A stretch of DNA of 31,082 nucleotides, from NCBI GenBank assembly GCA_963661325.1, contig CAVLBP010000010.1:1-31082 (forward strand), in the 5' to 3' direction. This document shows, in pieces, positions 16,847 through 25,052 of this stretch. The position numbers and the translations under genes are program-made. Positions within the stretch are counted from its first letter, which is position 1; the number at the start of each line of letters is the position of its first letter. Under the pieces are notes generated by a model. It saw nothing but the letters and a program-made list of their open reading frames with translations. It was not told the DNA's origin and did no database searches. Source of the DNA: Pararoseburia sp963661325 (GTDB lineage Bacteria > Bacillota > Clostridia > Lachnospirales > Lachnospiraceae).

Positions 16847-18322
16847 CTATTCCTGCGCCGCTTCACGCATCGCCTGTGAAATCTGTGCTATCTTTTCCAG
16901 ATTACGGTTCATATCCTGCAAAGTTGCCATACTGTGATCACTGAGCGATAAAGCATTGTCCGAAGATGCCGCTACCTCCTGTGATGTGGCGGATAAATTT
17001 GCAATGCTGTCCGTGATCTTTGTATTCGCCGTCAGGACATGTTCCACAGAAGTCGTCACATGACTGACACTCTCATTGAGTTCCTGGGTATTGGTCTGGA
17101 TGCTGTTTAACTTATCTCCTGTAGATAAGATCTTTTCATTCTGGCGTTCTGCATAATCTGTTGATTTTGCCATGCTCTGCGTTGCCGCACCAACTTCTGT
17201 CGTCAGTTTGCTGATGATGGCACCGATCTGCTCCGTTGCTTCCTTGGTCTCCTCGGAAAGTTTGCGGATCTCATCTGCCACAACAGCAAAGCCCTTGCCT
17301 GCCTCACCTGCTCTTGCCGCCTCAATGGAAGCATTAAGTGCTAACAGGTTGGTCTGGGAAGAAATACCAAGGATGGTCTCTGTGATGGCATCCACTTCCT
17401 TGATACGATCATTCAGATTGTTGGTGGAAACACTTGCCTCACGATTGACGGAAGCGATCACCTTTGCCTGTTCTTCCAATGCATTGACCAGATCAACGCC
17501 CTCTTCTACCGCCTGCGCGGTCGTCTGTGACAAGTCATTCATCCGGTGTGCCTGTTCTTCCACCTTTTCTAAGATATTCTGGATATTCATGGTCTGGGCT
17601 GTCTGCGACTCAATGGCTTCTGCCGTAAGTCTGGTGCTGTCCGCGATCTCATTGACCGAAGTGTGACTGCTATCCATGCTCTCATTTAACATCTGAGAGA
17701 CTTCCATTGCCTGATCAAACTGCTCGGTCAATTCCTCAGAATGCTCCATGATCTCTTTTGCAATATTTGCCTGCCTTGCCGTGCGCTCCTGGATTTCCTC
17801 ATAGGTCTCCGTCTGATGTCTTTCCCATTGCGCGCAGACTAAGAGTTCTGATGCTGCGGCAACAACGATCGCTGCCAACTGGTAGCCCACATCTTCCTGC
17901 ATTCCGCTCAATCCATAATGCATGGCATAAAAAATATCAAATGCTATATTGCTGGCAATGGCAAAGAAAGTGCCTACTTTTACCAATTTGACCTTGCGAT
18001 ACATAAGCACTAAGACCGCAATCGGAAATACAACAACATAGCGCATAAATATGCCGCCTGTAAACAATTCGATCACGTAATAAAGGAAAACAGAATAACA
18101 ACTGAAATGATAGAAAATATCCTGATACTTAAACTTTCGATAAGCAATAACCTGTACCACCATGGCTATCACCCCTGCAAAAAGTGCGGCGATACCCTTG
18201 GCATCAAAACCTACATCTATCATGCCCGTAAAGGACGATATCAGGAGTGCTCCTGTGATGATCATTCCGACAATAAATCCCGTACGGTTCTTTTCCCCTA
18301 ACTGCTTTTCCTGTAATGTCAT
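16847..18322 (-). CDS. Methyl-accepting chemotaxis protein with polytopic membrane N-terminus
   Basis: A chemoreceptor that signals to CheA/CheW. It has 491 residues from the ATG at 18322, 5 nt after GAGGGG. Residues about 15-175 hold roughly six hydrophobic segments with only short loops, in place of the usual two segments around a large extracellular ligand domain. A long coiled coil follows, then the conserved signalling hairpin tip ILGISSQTNLLALNASIEA, with the family block continuing ARAGEAGKGFAVVADEIRKL. Glu/Gln-rich helices on both sides are probable methylation regions. No HAMP domain is evident. It has its own promoter and terminator, so it is monocistronic, and no flagellar or che genes are nearby. 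It may sense through the membrane domain; the ligand is unknown. Confidence 0.93.
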   Translation of the reverse strand: MTLQEKQLGEKNRTGFIVGMIITGALLISSFTGMIDVGFDAKGIAALFAGVIAMVVQVIAYRKFKYQDIFYHFSCYSVFLYYVIELFTGGIFMRYVVVFPIAVLVLMYRKVKLVKVGTFFAIASNIAFDIFYAMHYGLSGMQEDVGYQLAAIVVAAASELLVCAQWERHQTETYEEIQERTARQANIAKEIMEHSEELTEQFDQAMEVSQMLNESMDSSHTSVNEIADSTRLTAEAIESQTAQTMNIQNILEKVEEQAHRMNDLSQTTAQAVEEGVDLVNALEEQAKVIASVNREASVSTNNLNDRIKEVDAITETILGISSQTNLLALNASIEAARAGEAGKGFAVVADEIRKLSEETKEATEQIGAIISKLTTEVGAATQSMAKSTDYAERQNEKILSTGDKLNSIQTNTQELNESVSHVTTSVEHVLTANTKITDSIANLSATSQEVAASSDNALSLSDHSMATLQDMNRNLEKIAQISQAMREAAQE

Positions 18323-18370
18323 GCTAACCCCTCTTTTTTGTCTCGTTTTATCCAAAAGTTTCATGCATTT

Positions 18371-18399
18371 ATCATACGATATTGCCTATATTTTCGCAA
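18371..18399 (-). promoter_or_regulatory. Sigma-A-like promoter of the chemoreceptor gene
   Basis: Minus strand TTGCGA (18394-18399), 17 nt, TATGAT (18371-18376), about 50 nt before the ATG. I see no sigma-28 (motility) consensus here, which would be the common alternative for a chemoreceptor gene. Confidence 0.55.
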
Positions 18400-18433
18400 T
18401 ATTTCGTTGGAAATTTGTAACGCTAACGGAACA

Positions 18434-18529
18434 TTAAATAAGATTGTATTCTTTGAGTAACTGCTCGCGATAGTCAGCATCTCTTGTACTGTGGGACAAA
18501 ACATGCTCATAAGCATCCGAAAGACGCAT
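18434..18529 (-). CDS. Possible 31-residue protein directly after purD
   Basis: The frame begins at an ATG only 3 nt after the purD stop and encodes MRLSDAYEHVLSHSTRDADY plus 11 more residues ending in LI. Composition is charged and helix-prone, like a real soluble protein or the remnant of one, and unlike a random frame. There is no separate ribosome binding site, so translation would rely on ribosomes finishing purD. I do not recognise a family. It could be a coupled micro-protein, the end of a decayed gene, or chance. Confidence 0.35.
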   Translation of the reverse strand: MRLSDAYEHVLSHSTRDADYREQLLKEYNLI

Positions 18530-18532
18530 GAC

Positions 18533-19813
18533 CTAACATGCGTCATAGTCGTCAATTGCCTTACCGATGTCGTGGCGCATATATTTGTTTTCAAAAGAGA
18601 TCCAATCCGTCGCTGCATAAGCCTTGGCTCTGGCGTCCTTTAAATCCTTGCCCTTGACTGTAACACCAAGTACACGTCCGCCGTTCGTCACGATCTGCCC
18701 TGCATTATTTAAGGTTGTGCCCGCTTGGAAGCAAAAATATTCCTCATTGTCGAACTTATCAAAGCCTGTGATCGGAAATCCCTTCTGGTAGGAAACCGGA
18801 TAACCATCTGATGCGAGTACCACGCATACGGCTGCATTATCCTCAAATTCTAACGTCAACTGGTTTAAAGTGCCATCTACACATGCCTCCATGACATCAA
18901 TGATATCATTCTTCATGCGCGGCAGTACAACCTGTGCCTCCGGATCACCAAATCGGGCATTGTATTCCAAAACCTTTGGTCCGTCCTCGGTGAGCATCAA
19001 GCCAAAGAAGATAACGCCCTTAAACTCTCTGCCCTCGGCTGCCATAGCATCCACTGTCGCCTGATATACATATTTCTTGCAAAATTCATCCACTTCCTCG
19101 GTGTAGAAAGGACTCGGGGAAAAGGTTCCCATACCTCCGGTATTTAAGCCTGTATCTCCATCCCCGGCACGCTTGTGATCCTGCGCGCTGCTCATGATCT
19201 GAATGGTCTTTCCATCCACAAAAGAAAGCACAGAAACCTCACGTCCGGTCATGAACTCCTCAATGACCATGGTATTGCCGGCATCCCCGAATTTCTTGTC
19301 CATCATGATGGTATGTACCCCTTCGATAGCTTCATCCAGGGTATTGCAGATCAACACGCCCTTGCCCAGTGCAAGACCGTCTGCTTTTAATACGATCGGC
19401 ATCTTGGCGGTCTTTAAATAAGCGATCGCTGCCTCCGCATCGTCAAAACGCTCATAGGCTGCCGTAGGGATATTGTATTTTTTCATAAGATCCTTGGAAA
19501 ATGCCTTGCTTCCTTCCAGGATCGCCGCATTTTTTCTCGGTCCAAAGACCTTTAAGCCCTCTGCTTCAAAAGCATCCACGATACCACCGACCAAAGGATC
19601 GTCCATACCAATAATGGTAAAATCAATAGCGTTTTCCTTGGCAAATGCAACTAATTTATCAAATTCCATGGCACCGATCGGTACACATTCTGCGATCTGA
19701 CCGATCCCGGCATTGCCCGGTGCACAATAAATCTTGTCTACTCTTTTACTTTTTGCCACGCTCATACAGATCGCGTGCTCACGACCACCACTGCCTACAA
19801 CTAATACTTTCAT
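18533..19813 (-). CDS. purD: Phosphoribosylamine--glycine ligase (GAR synthetase)
   Basis: Second step of purine synthesis: joins glycine to 5-phosphoribosylamine using ATP. The 426 residues begin MKVLVVGSGGREHAI, the PurD signature. The ATP-grasp core shows LKADGLALGKGV, and Mg/ATP ligands lie in GVIFFGLMLTEDGPKVLEYNARFGDPEAQ (28 residues in from GV, shown in part: LEYNARFGDPEAQ). I chose the ATG at 19813 because AAGGAG is 6 nt upstream; an upstream in-frame Met at 19849 overlaps purN. It follows purN by 10 nt and ends the purM-purN-purD transcript, except for the possible 31-codon frame. Confidence 0.97.
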   Translation of the reverse strand: MKVLVVGSGGREHAICMSVAKSKRVDKIYCAPGNAGIGQIAECVPIGAMEFDKLVAFAKENAIDFTIIGMDDPLVGGIVDAFEAEGLKVFGPRKNAAILEGSKAFSKDLMKKYNIPTAAYERFDDAEAAIAYLKTAKMPIVLKADGLALGKGVLICNTLDEAIEGVHTIMMDKKFGDAGNTMVIEEFMTGREVSVLSFVDGKTIQIMSSAQDHKRAGDGDTGLNTGGMGTFSPSPFYTEEVDEFCKKYVYQATVDAMAAEGREFKGVIFFGLMLTEDGPKVLEYNARFGDPEAQVVLPRMKNDIIDVMEACVDGTLNQLTLEFEDNAAVCVVLASDGYPVSYQKGFPITGFDKFDNEEYFCFQAGTTLNNAGQIVTNGGRVLGVTVKGKDLKDARAKAYAATDWISFENKYMRHDIGKAIDDYDAC

Positions 19814-19823
19814 GCCATTCTCC

Positions 19824-20450
19824 TTACTCCGCAATTCTAACTTTTCCATCTACCACACTAACCTTGCCTCTTGCGATCAGATCGATCGCCTGCGGCATGA
19901 TCTGCCATTCCGCCTCTTCCATCACGCGACGCTGTAAAACTTCCGGCGTATCATCCTGCTGCACGGCTACTGCCTTTTGCAAAATGATCGGTCCCGTATC
20001 CGTTCCTTCATCCACAAAATGCACGGTCGCACCTGTCACCTTGACACCTCTGGCAAGCACACCCTCATGCACTTTCAAACCATAGTAGCCGGTCCCGCAA
20101 AAGGACGGAATGAGCGACGGATGGATATTGATGATACGATTGCGATATTTCTTTATCATGATCTCCGGGATCACAACCAAAAATCCAGCGAGTACGACCA
20201 GGTCCACCTGGGCTGCATCCAATTTTTCCAAAAATGCCGCATTAAAGGCATCCCTGTTCTCATAAGATTTCGGCGAAATACAGATGCCCTCAATGCCTGC
20301 CTTTTTTGCACGTTCCAAGGCATAGGCATTTGGATTGTTGCTGATGACCAGGGAGATCTCGGTATCATGGATCCGCCCTGCTCCTATCGCGTCAATGATC
20401 GCCTGAAGATTGGTGCCGCCACCAGACACACAAACTGCTATTTTTAACAT
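19824..20450 (-). CDS. purN: Phosphoribosylglycinamide formyltransferase
   Basis: Third step of purine synthesis: transfers a formyl group from 10-formyltetrahydrofolate to GAR. It has 208 residues, as usual for the folate-dependent PurN. The N-terminus CVSGGGTNLQAIIDAI binds the phosphate. The catalytic trio is visible as Asn108 and His110 in IINIHPSLIPSF and Asp151 in the segment HFVDEGTDTGP. The start overlaps the end of purM by 7 nt, so the two are translationally coupled; purD is 10 nt downstream. Since PurN needs folate rather than formate plus ATP, this pathway branch depends on one-carbon units made from serine or formate. Confidence 0.97.
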   Translation of the reverse strand: MLKIAVCVSGGGTNLQAIIDAIGAGRIHDTEISLVISNNPNAYALERAKKAGIEGICISPKSYENRDAFNAAFLEKLDAAQVDLVVLAGFLVVIPEIMIKKYRNRIINIHPSLIPSFCGTGYYGLKVHEGVLARGVKVTGATVHFVDEGTDTGPIILQKAVAVQQDDTPEVLQRRVMEEAEWQIMPQAIDLIARGKVSVVDGKVRIAE

Positions 20451-21469
20451 AGATCTACACCCTTTTCACCATCAACGATCTTACCTACAACATATGGCGT
20501 ATCCCCGGCAGAACGCATGGCTTCCATAGTCTTATCGACATCTGCCGGATCCACGGCAACGATCATGCCAAGTCCCATATTGTATGTATTATACATCATG
20601 TGTTCATCCACATTTCCTTTTTCTGCCATCAACTTAAAGATTGCAGGCACTTCATAGGAATTCTTCTCTACCACGGCACGCTTGCCTTCCGGAAGCATAC
20701 GCGGGATATTCTCATAGAAGCCGCCGCCTGTGATATGGCTGCATGCCTTCACGGTCACACCTGCATCCTTGACCGCCTTTAATGCCTTGACATAAATTCT
20801 GGTAGGCGCAAGCAGTGCCTGACCAAGCGTTGTACCAAGTTCGTCATAGTAAGTATCCAAAGACTCTTTTGTCATGTCAAAGATCTTGCGCACCAGAGAA
20901 AATCCGTTGGAATGTACACCGGTAGATGCCATACCGATAAGTACATCGCCGTCCTTTAAGTTCTCGCCTGTAATGATGTCCTTCTTATCTACAACACCAA
21001 CGGCAAATCCTGCCAGATCATACTCATCTTCCGGCATAAGTCCCGGATGTTCTGCTGTCTCGCCACCGACCAATGCACAGCCGGACTGCTTACAGCCTTC
21101 GGCTACACCGCTGACGATGGTTGCGATCTTTTCCGGATAATTCTTGCCACAAGCAATGTAATCTAAGAAGAAAAGTGGTTCACCACCTGCACATGCCACA
21201 TCATTGACACACATGGCAACCGCGTCAATACCGATGGTATCATGCTTGTCCATAAGAAATGCCAGTTTTACCTTTGTACCACATCCATCCGTACCGGAAA
21301 GAAGAACCGGTTCCTCCATATCCTTGATGGATGAAAGATCAAACGCGCCGGAAAATCCGCCAAGACCGCCCAAAACTTCCGGTCTCATGGTCTCCTGCAC
21401 ATATTTTTTCATCAATTTGACAGATTCATAACCTGCCTCAATATCTACACCTGCTTTTTTGTAATCCAT
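20444..21469 (-). CDS. purM: Phosphoribosylformylglycinamidine cyclo-ligase (AIR synthetase)
   Basis: Fifth step of purine synthesis: ATP-dependent ring closure of FGAM to AIR. The 341 residues show the AIRS-family blocks MDYKKAGVDIEAGYESV, LLSGTDGCGTKVKLAF, CVNDVACAGGEPLFFLDY and LVGGETAEHPG, followed by the C-terminal ATP-binding half with GVHSNGFSLVRK. I chose the ATG at 21469, 11 nt after GGAG; an in-frame GTG three codons upstream is only 2 nt from that site. It is the first gene after the promoter at 21515-21543 and overlaps purN by 7 nt. Confidence 0.97.
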   Translation of the reverse strand: MDYKKAGVDIEAGYESVKLMKKYVQETMRPEVLGGLGGFSGAFDLSSIKDMEEPVLLSGTDGCGTKVKLAFLMDKHDTIGIDAVAMCVNDVACAGGEPLFFLDYIACGKNYPEKIATIVSGVAEGCKQSGCALVGGETAEHPGLMPEDEYDLAGFAVGVVDKKDIITGENLKDGDVLIGMASTGVHSNGFSLVRKIFDMTKESLDTYYDELGTTLGQALLAPTRIYVKALKAVKDAGVTVKACSHITGGGFYENIPRMLPEGKRAVVEKNSYEVPAIFKLMAEKGNVDEHMMYNTYNMGLGMIVAVDPADVDKTMEAMRSAGDTPYVVGKIVDGEKGVDLC

Positions 21470-21514
21470 GCTTTTCACGACTCCTTTTGTGCTGTTATGA
21501 GTATCTCTGTTCCC

Positions 21515-21543
21515 ATTATAAAACCTGCGTCTTAGAAATTCTA
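21515..21543 (-). promoter_or_regulatory. Probable promoter of purM-purN-purD
   Basis: A perfect minus-strand TATAAT (21515-21520) has a weak -35, TAGAAT (21538-21543), at 17-nt spacing. The -35 overlaps the end of the double dyad that follows purE. A weak -35 suggests an activator or simply modest strength. Confidence 0.5.
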
Positions 21544-21589
21544 GTAATAAAAACTACTAGGATATATTAGTCGTCCTAATATATCCTAG
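21541..21589 (-). terminator. Terminator-like double dyad between purE and purM
   Basis: A 14-bp perfect stem (21557-21570 with 21576-21589) has a 5-nt loop and lies 14 nt after the purE stop, followed on the minus strand by TAGTTTTTATTAC. A second dyad, CTAGTA/TACTAG (21541-21546 with 21555-21560), shares the CTAG bases with the first. The two hairpins are therefore mutually exclusive. The stem is AT-rich, so termination may be partial. Confidence 0.6.
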
Positions 21590-21603
21590 CCCCATGCATC
21601 TTA

Positions 21604-22113
21604 TTATTTTTCCATATAAGCCTTGTAGCCCACTTCCTGTAAGCGCGCGTCTTTCTCTACGACCTGGTCTTTCAGATCCTCACTGTATTTCTTTAATCTC
21701 TCTAAGATCTCATCATCGCTGGTCGCTAAGATCTTGGCTGCCAAAATGCCCGCATTTGCCCCACCATTGATAGCAACGGTCGCAACCGGGATACCGCTTG
21801 GCATCTGCACGATAGAATACAGAGAATCCACACCGCCAAGGTCAGATGTCTTCATCGGAATGCCAATGACCGGCATTGGAAAAAGTGCTGCGCACATGCC
21901 CGGAAGATGTGCTGCCTTTCCGGCACCTGCAATGATGACCTTAAAGCCTCTTGCCTCTGCCCCTTTTGCATATTCAAAGAATACATCCGGCTCTCTGTGT
22001 GCGGAAATGATCGTCATTTCATAATCGATCCCCAACTGATCTAAGACCTCTGCTGCCTTTGCCATGATCGGCATATCAGAGTCGCTGCCCATTACAATTC
22101 CTACTTTAGCCAT
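21604..22113 (-). CDS. purE: N5-carboxyaminoimidazole ribonucleotide mutase, class I PurE
   Basis: Moves the carboxyl group of N5-CAIR to make CAIR in purine synthesis. The 169 residues start at the ATG (22113) with AAGGAGGA upstream; a longer in-frame extension to 22239 overlaps the aminopeptidase and has no site. Signature blocks are MGSDSDMPIM, the active-site SAHREPD, GAGKAAHLPGM and the region beginning VIGIPMKTSDLGG. The residues around SDSD and AHR fit class I (mutase). Class I PurE normally needs PurK, and none is in the window. It is the last gene of the pyrE-to-purE run. Confidence 0.97.
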   Translation of the reverse strand: MAKVGIVMGSDSDMPIMAKAAEVLDQLGIDYEMTIISAHREPDVFFEYAKGAEARGFKVIIAGAGKAAHLPGMCAALFPMPVIGIPMKTSDLGGVDSLYSIVQMPSGIPVATVAINGGANAGILAAKILATSDDEILERLKKYSEDLKDQVVEKDARLQEVGYKAYMEK

Positions 22114-22148
22114 TTTCTTTTCCTCCTTAAAATGTAAGTCTCTTCTAT

Positions 22149-24263
22149 TTATCGATCCAATTCGGCGTTCAATTCCTCGGTTCCCGGCAGGACAAATCTG
22201 CCCTGTGAAAGGATGGTGATCCTTCTGCCGTCCGCACATTCCACCACGATATCGCCCAACTCATCATAAGGGATGGTAATATCGGTATGGCAGTTAAAAT
22301 ATGCCTGATCGGCGGTTTCCTCATCCTTGCGGAGCAAAGATACGCTATTGTCTCTCGCTACCACTTCCTTGCCATCCGGGTTATACATCGGCACATCTTC
22401 TGCATGGGAATAACAGGTATCACCCACGGCAAAATGCGGTCCCGTCTTTTCTGCGATCAGGATCGGCAGTTTGTCCGCAATGTCATAATCTCTTGCCATA
22501 CGGTAAGCCGTCGTGTTGGTGCCGATCGCAAACTCGCCCAATGGCAGGGTCTTATGATGGTAAAGGACATTGTCCTGAATGTATTTTTTGTTCTCTGCTT
22601 CCGTCTCAAAATTGGCACAGTCATAGGCTGTGATCTTGCCGTCCGTAAAGACGACCTCCAGATCTTTATAACAAAGTTCTCCCAGATAGACCTGTGTCAC
22701 ATGTAGGATGCCATTGGTGCCTTCTAAGACCGGAGAAGTAAAGACTTCGCCCACCGGGATATTGACATCGGCAACGCAGTTTTCAAAGATCGTTTCCTTT
22801 GCAGGATCCTCCAGGGGATGCAACTGCACCCGGATATCCGTATGATTGTCTCCGCGTCCGGTCACATGTACGCTCTGTCCCTGATCCAGTGCATCAATGA
22901 TATGCTGCTGGATGGTCTGGTATTTTTCATAGTCTAAAGTGTTGAGTTCGACAGTCTTTGCAAAGATCTCCTCAAATTTATCGCCGATCGCCGGCAATGG
23001 ATATGCAATGATGGTAAAACTGTAGGATTCTCCCGGAATATAGGTGTTGGTGATCTTGCCGGATTCCACAGCGCTATATACGTTCAGAGAATTCTGCTTG
23101 TCGGAATACTTGGCATTTGCCTCCTTGTTGGTCGGCGCAAACGGTTCTTCGCCAAAGACTTCCACAACTGCCGGACCACCAAAGGTCAATGCTTTCTCCT
23201 TATCTTTTTCAAAAGTATCGCGCATGACCTCCAATCGGCGCTCTACAAAGGATTTGTCAAAATAATATGCCTTATCATCCTTGTGATCATAGTCAAACTG
23301 ACGGTTTGGCGATACGCTGTAATAGCCGCGCTTGCCACCGCCCCTGCCATAAAGCGAGATCGTCGCCTCACGCAGGATGGTCGTCTTTAATCCCATGTCT
23401 TTAAACTGTTCTATGGCAGCCTTTACCATGCGCTCCATGCCAAGCGGCGCCTCGATCTTGACTGTCTTTTTTGCATGGATATCCTTGCCTGTGATTTCAA
23501 AGCCCTTACGATAGCCCTCCGTAAAGGTATGTGCCATGGCATCGATCTGGTCTTGTGGCATCTTTCGCAGATAATCTGCCATCAGAAGTTCATTCTTGCC
23601 GACCGGTGCACCGATGCGGTAAAGATAGGCATTGCCGGATAGGTCTGCCTCCTCGATCCACTTGGCAAAGAAGTCGTAGGACGGATCGATCATTGGCTGA
23701 ATGGTATCCGGCACAAAAACCTCCGCATAATCATGATAGAACCAGTAGATCGCATCCTTGACATTCCCTGCGATCCATTTTAAGGATTCCTCAGAGAATG
23801 CTCCTGTCTCTGTTCCCATCTCCTGCATTTCTTCCACAAAACAGCCGTGAAGTTCTACAAAGAGTTCGTTCCAGATGCAGAGCAGATCCAGTCTTTCTTC
23901 AAAAGCATCCGGTATGGTCGATAAAAGGTCTGCGTAAAGCATGCTGAGCATACCGCCCAGTTCTGCTCCCAGCGTCTCCTCGGCGTATGCCGGGTTTAAA
24001 TAAGAAGTCTCATAAACCGCCGGCTCCAATCTGCCATACAAGTCCACGTGTATCTTTTGCCGTTCCTCTAAGGAAAAACTCTCATAGGCTCCCTCTGCCA
24101 CACAGACATATGTCTTTTTTACCAGACCAAGAAATGCCGCCACTTCTTTAAAATAAGAAGCAAAAGGATCCGGCACTTCCGCATCTTCTCTTAACTGGTC
24201 TATCCGCTCACTTACCAGAGCAAATCGTTCTTCATACTCTTCCTGTCGCTCTAATTGTCTCAT
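22149..24263 (-). CDS. M29-type aminopeptidase with long N-terminal extension
   Basis: Probable metal-dependent aminopeptidase of the AmpS/aminopeptidase T family, cytosolic. It is 704 residues from the ATG at 24263, 7 nt after AGGTGGG; classic M29 enzymes have about 410. The M29 part covers roughly residues 300-704. Probable metal ligands are in PVGEVFTSPVLEG (Glu506), LGEFAIGTN, HFAVGDTCYSHAED and HTDITIP (His659, Asp661). The first 290 residues are helical and acidic, with no family I recognise. They could be an oligomerisation, regulatory or substrate-gating domain. The gene is 35 nt upstream of purE and 20 nt downstream of the small membrane protein gene, so it is probably co-transcribed with both. 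Confidence 0.88.
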   Translation of the reverse strand: MRQLERQEEYEERFALVSERIDQLREDAEVPDPFASYFKEVAAFLGLVKKTYVCVAEGAYESFSLEERQKIHVDLYGRLEPAVYETSYLNPAYAEETLGAELGGMLSMLYADLLSTIPDAFEERLDLLCIWNELFVELHGCFVEEMQEMGTETGAFSEESLKWIAGNVKDAIYWFYHDYAEVFVPDTIQPMIDPSYDFFAKWIEEADLSGNAYLYRIGAPVGKNELLMADYLRKMPQDQIDAMAHTFTEGYRKGFEITGKDIHAKKTVKIEAPLGMERMVKAAIEQFKDMGLKTTILREATISLYGRGGGKRGYYSVSPNRQFDYDHKDDKAYYFDKSFVERRLEVMRDTFEKDKEKALTFGGPAVVEVFGEEPFAPTNKEANAKYSDKQNSLNVYSAVESGKITNTYIPGESYSFTIIAYPLPAIGDKFEEIFAKTVELNTLDYEKYQTIQQHIIDALDQGQSVHVTGRGDNHTDIRVQLHPLEDPAKETIFENCVADVNIPVGEVFTSPVLEGTNGILHVTQVYLGELCYKDLEVVFTDGKITAYDCANFETEAENKKYIQDNVLYHHKTLPLGEFAIGTNTTAYRMARDYDIADKLPILIAEKTGPHFAVGDTCYSHAEDVPMYNPDGKEVVARDNSVSLLRKDEETADQAYFNCHTDITIPYDELGDIVVECADGRRITILSQGRFVLPGTEELNAELDR

Positions 24264-24282
24264 TTTTCTACCCACCTGTCTT

Positions 24283-24609
24283 TTATCCGATCAGAATACC
24301 GATACAATATAAGATCACCCAGCATGCCGTCGCGATCGCTGGAACGACCACGCCCAGGATGCGGGATATTTTTTCAAAATTATCATTGCGCGCCATATGT
24401 GCTCCTGCCACGCATGTCGCGATCGCCAGGATCATGGCAAGCACCGAAATGCCGCCGATGATATTGGCACTGCCGCCATCTGTATTTGCTGCAATAAAGA
24501 GTGCCAGTACCAGGATCAAAAGCGATGCCGCTGCTCCAAGTGCCGCACCTATGGATGGCGTAGACAGGGGCTTCTTCTGCCCACTGTATCTTCTATTTCT
24601 ACGATTCAT
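24283..24609 (-). CDS. Small membrane protein, DUF6142-like (family uncertain)
   Basis: A 108-residue protein with a basic N-terminus (MNRRNRRYSGQKKP) and about three hydrophobic segments, near residues 20-41, 51-70 and 84-107, with a short hydrophilic loop HMARNDNFEKISR between the last two. The layout resembles small Lachnospiraceae membrane proteins grouped as DUF6142, but that is recollection and not proven. The start has GGAGG 10 nt upstream, inside the vanZ-like gene, which it overlaps by 11 nt, so translation is coupled. No catalytic motif is visible and function is unknown. Confidence 0.8.
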   Translation of the reverse strand: MNRRNRRYSGQKKPLSTPSIGAALGAAASLLILVLALFIAANTDGGSANIIGGISVLAMILAIATCVAGAHMARNDNFEKISRILGVVVPAIATACWVILYCIGILIG

Positions 24610-25039
24610 GTCTATATTTCCTCCAGATCCGGTAACATAAGAAGCCCAGCATACCGCCCAGGGTATTGAGTATCACATCATCCACATCGCAACAGCCCAC
24701 ACGGCTGAACAACTGGATCACTTCTACCGTAATGGAAAATTCCATGGAAAAAAGTGTCGCCGCCCAGAAATCGATCGGTCGTCTGCTGATACAAGGCAGG
24801 AAAAAACCAAATGGGGCAAATCCTATGATATTGCCCAGCAGATTCAAAAGCACCCGCCCGGTTCCGATCGTCTTATGATATTGGATATAACGCATGATCT
24901 CCCGAAAAGGAATCAGGTTGTAGCGATACCCATCCACTGCATTTTCCCGAAATGCCTCAGCAAAAAACAGAAAATATATCAATAGCCCCATATAGAGGAT
25001 AAAAGGGATCACATACCGGATCTTATTTGTCTTGTTCAT
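24599..25039 (-). CDS. VanZ-like membrane protein
   Basis: VanZ-family proteins are small polytopic membrane proteins; one member gives low-level teicoplanin resistance, but most have no known role. This 146-residue protein, starting at the ATG 25039, shows about four hydrophobic segments and the family core: NLIPFREIMRYI after the first segment, NLLGNIIGFAPFGFFLP in the middle, and EVIQLFSRVGCCDVDDVILN followed by TLGGMLGF at the end. A start at 25066 would overlap pyrE, and I see no clear site for it; the site for 25039 is also weak. It begins 13 nt after pyrE. A resistance role should not be inferred from the name. Confidence 0.9.
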   Translation of the reverse strand: MNKTNKIRYVIPFILYMGLLIYFLFFAEAFRENAVDGYRYNLIPFREIMRYIQYHKTIGTGRVLLNLLGNIIGFAPFGFFLPCISRRPIDFWAATLFSMEFSITVEVIQLFSRVGCCDVDDVILNTLGGMLGFLCYRIWRKYRHES

Positions 25040-25052
25040 AAAATAACCATCT

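Noticed and set aside
18361..18618. 85-codon minus-strand frame across the purD end
   Set aside because: Most of it overlaps purD in another frame and its composition is not protein-like; the 31-codon frame in a different phase is the better candidate.
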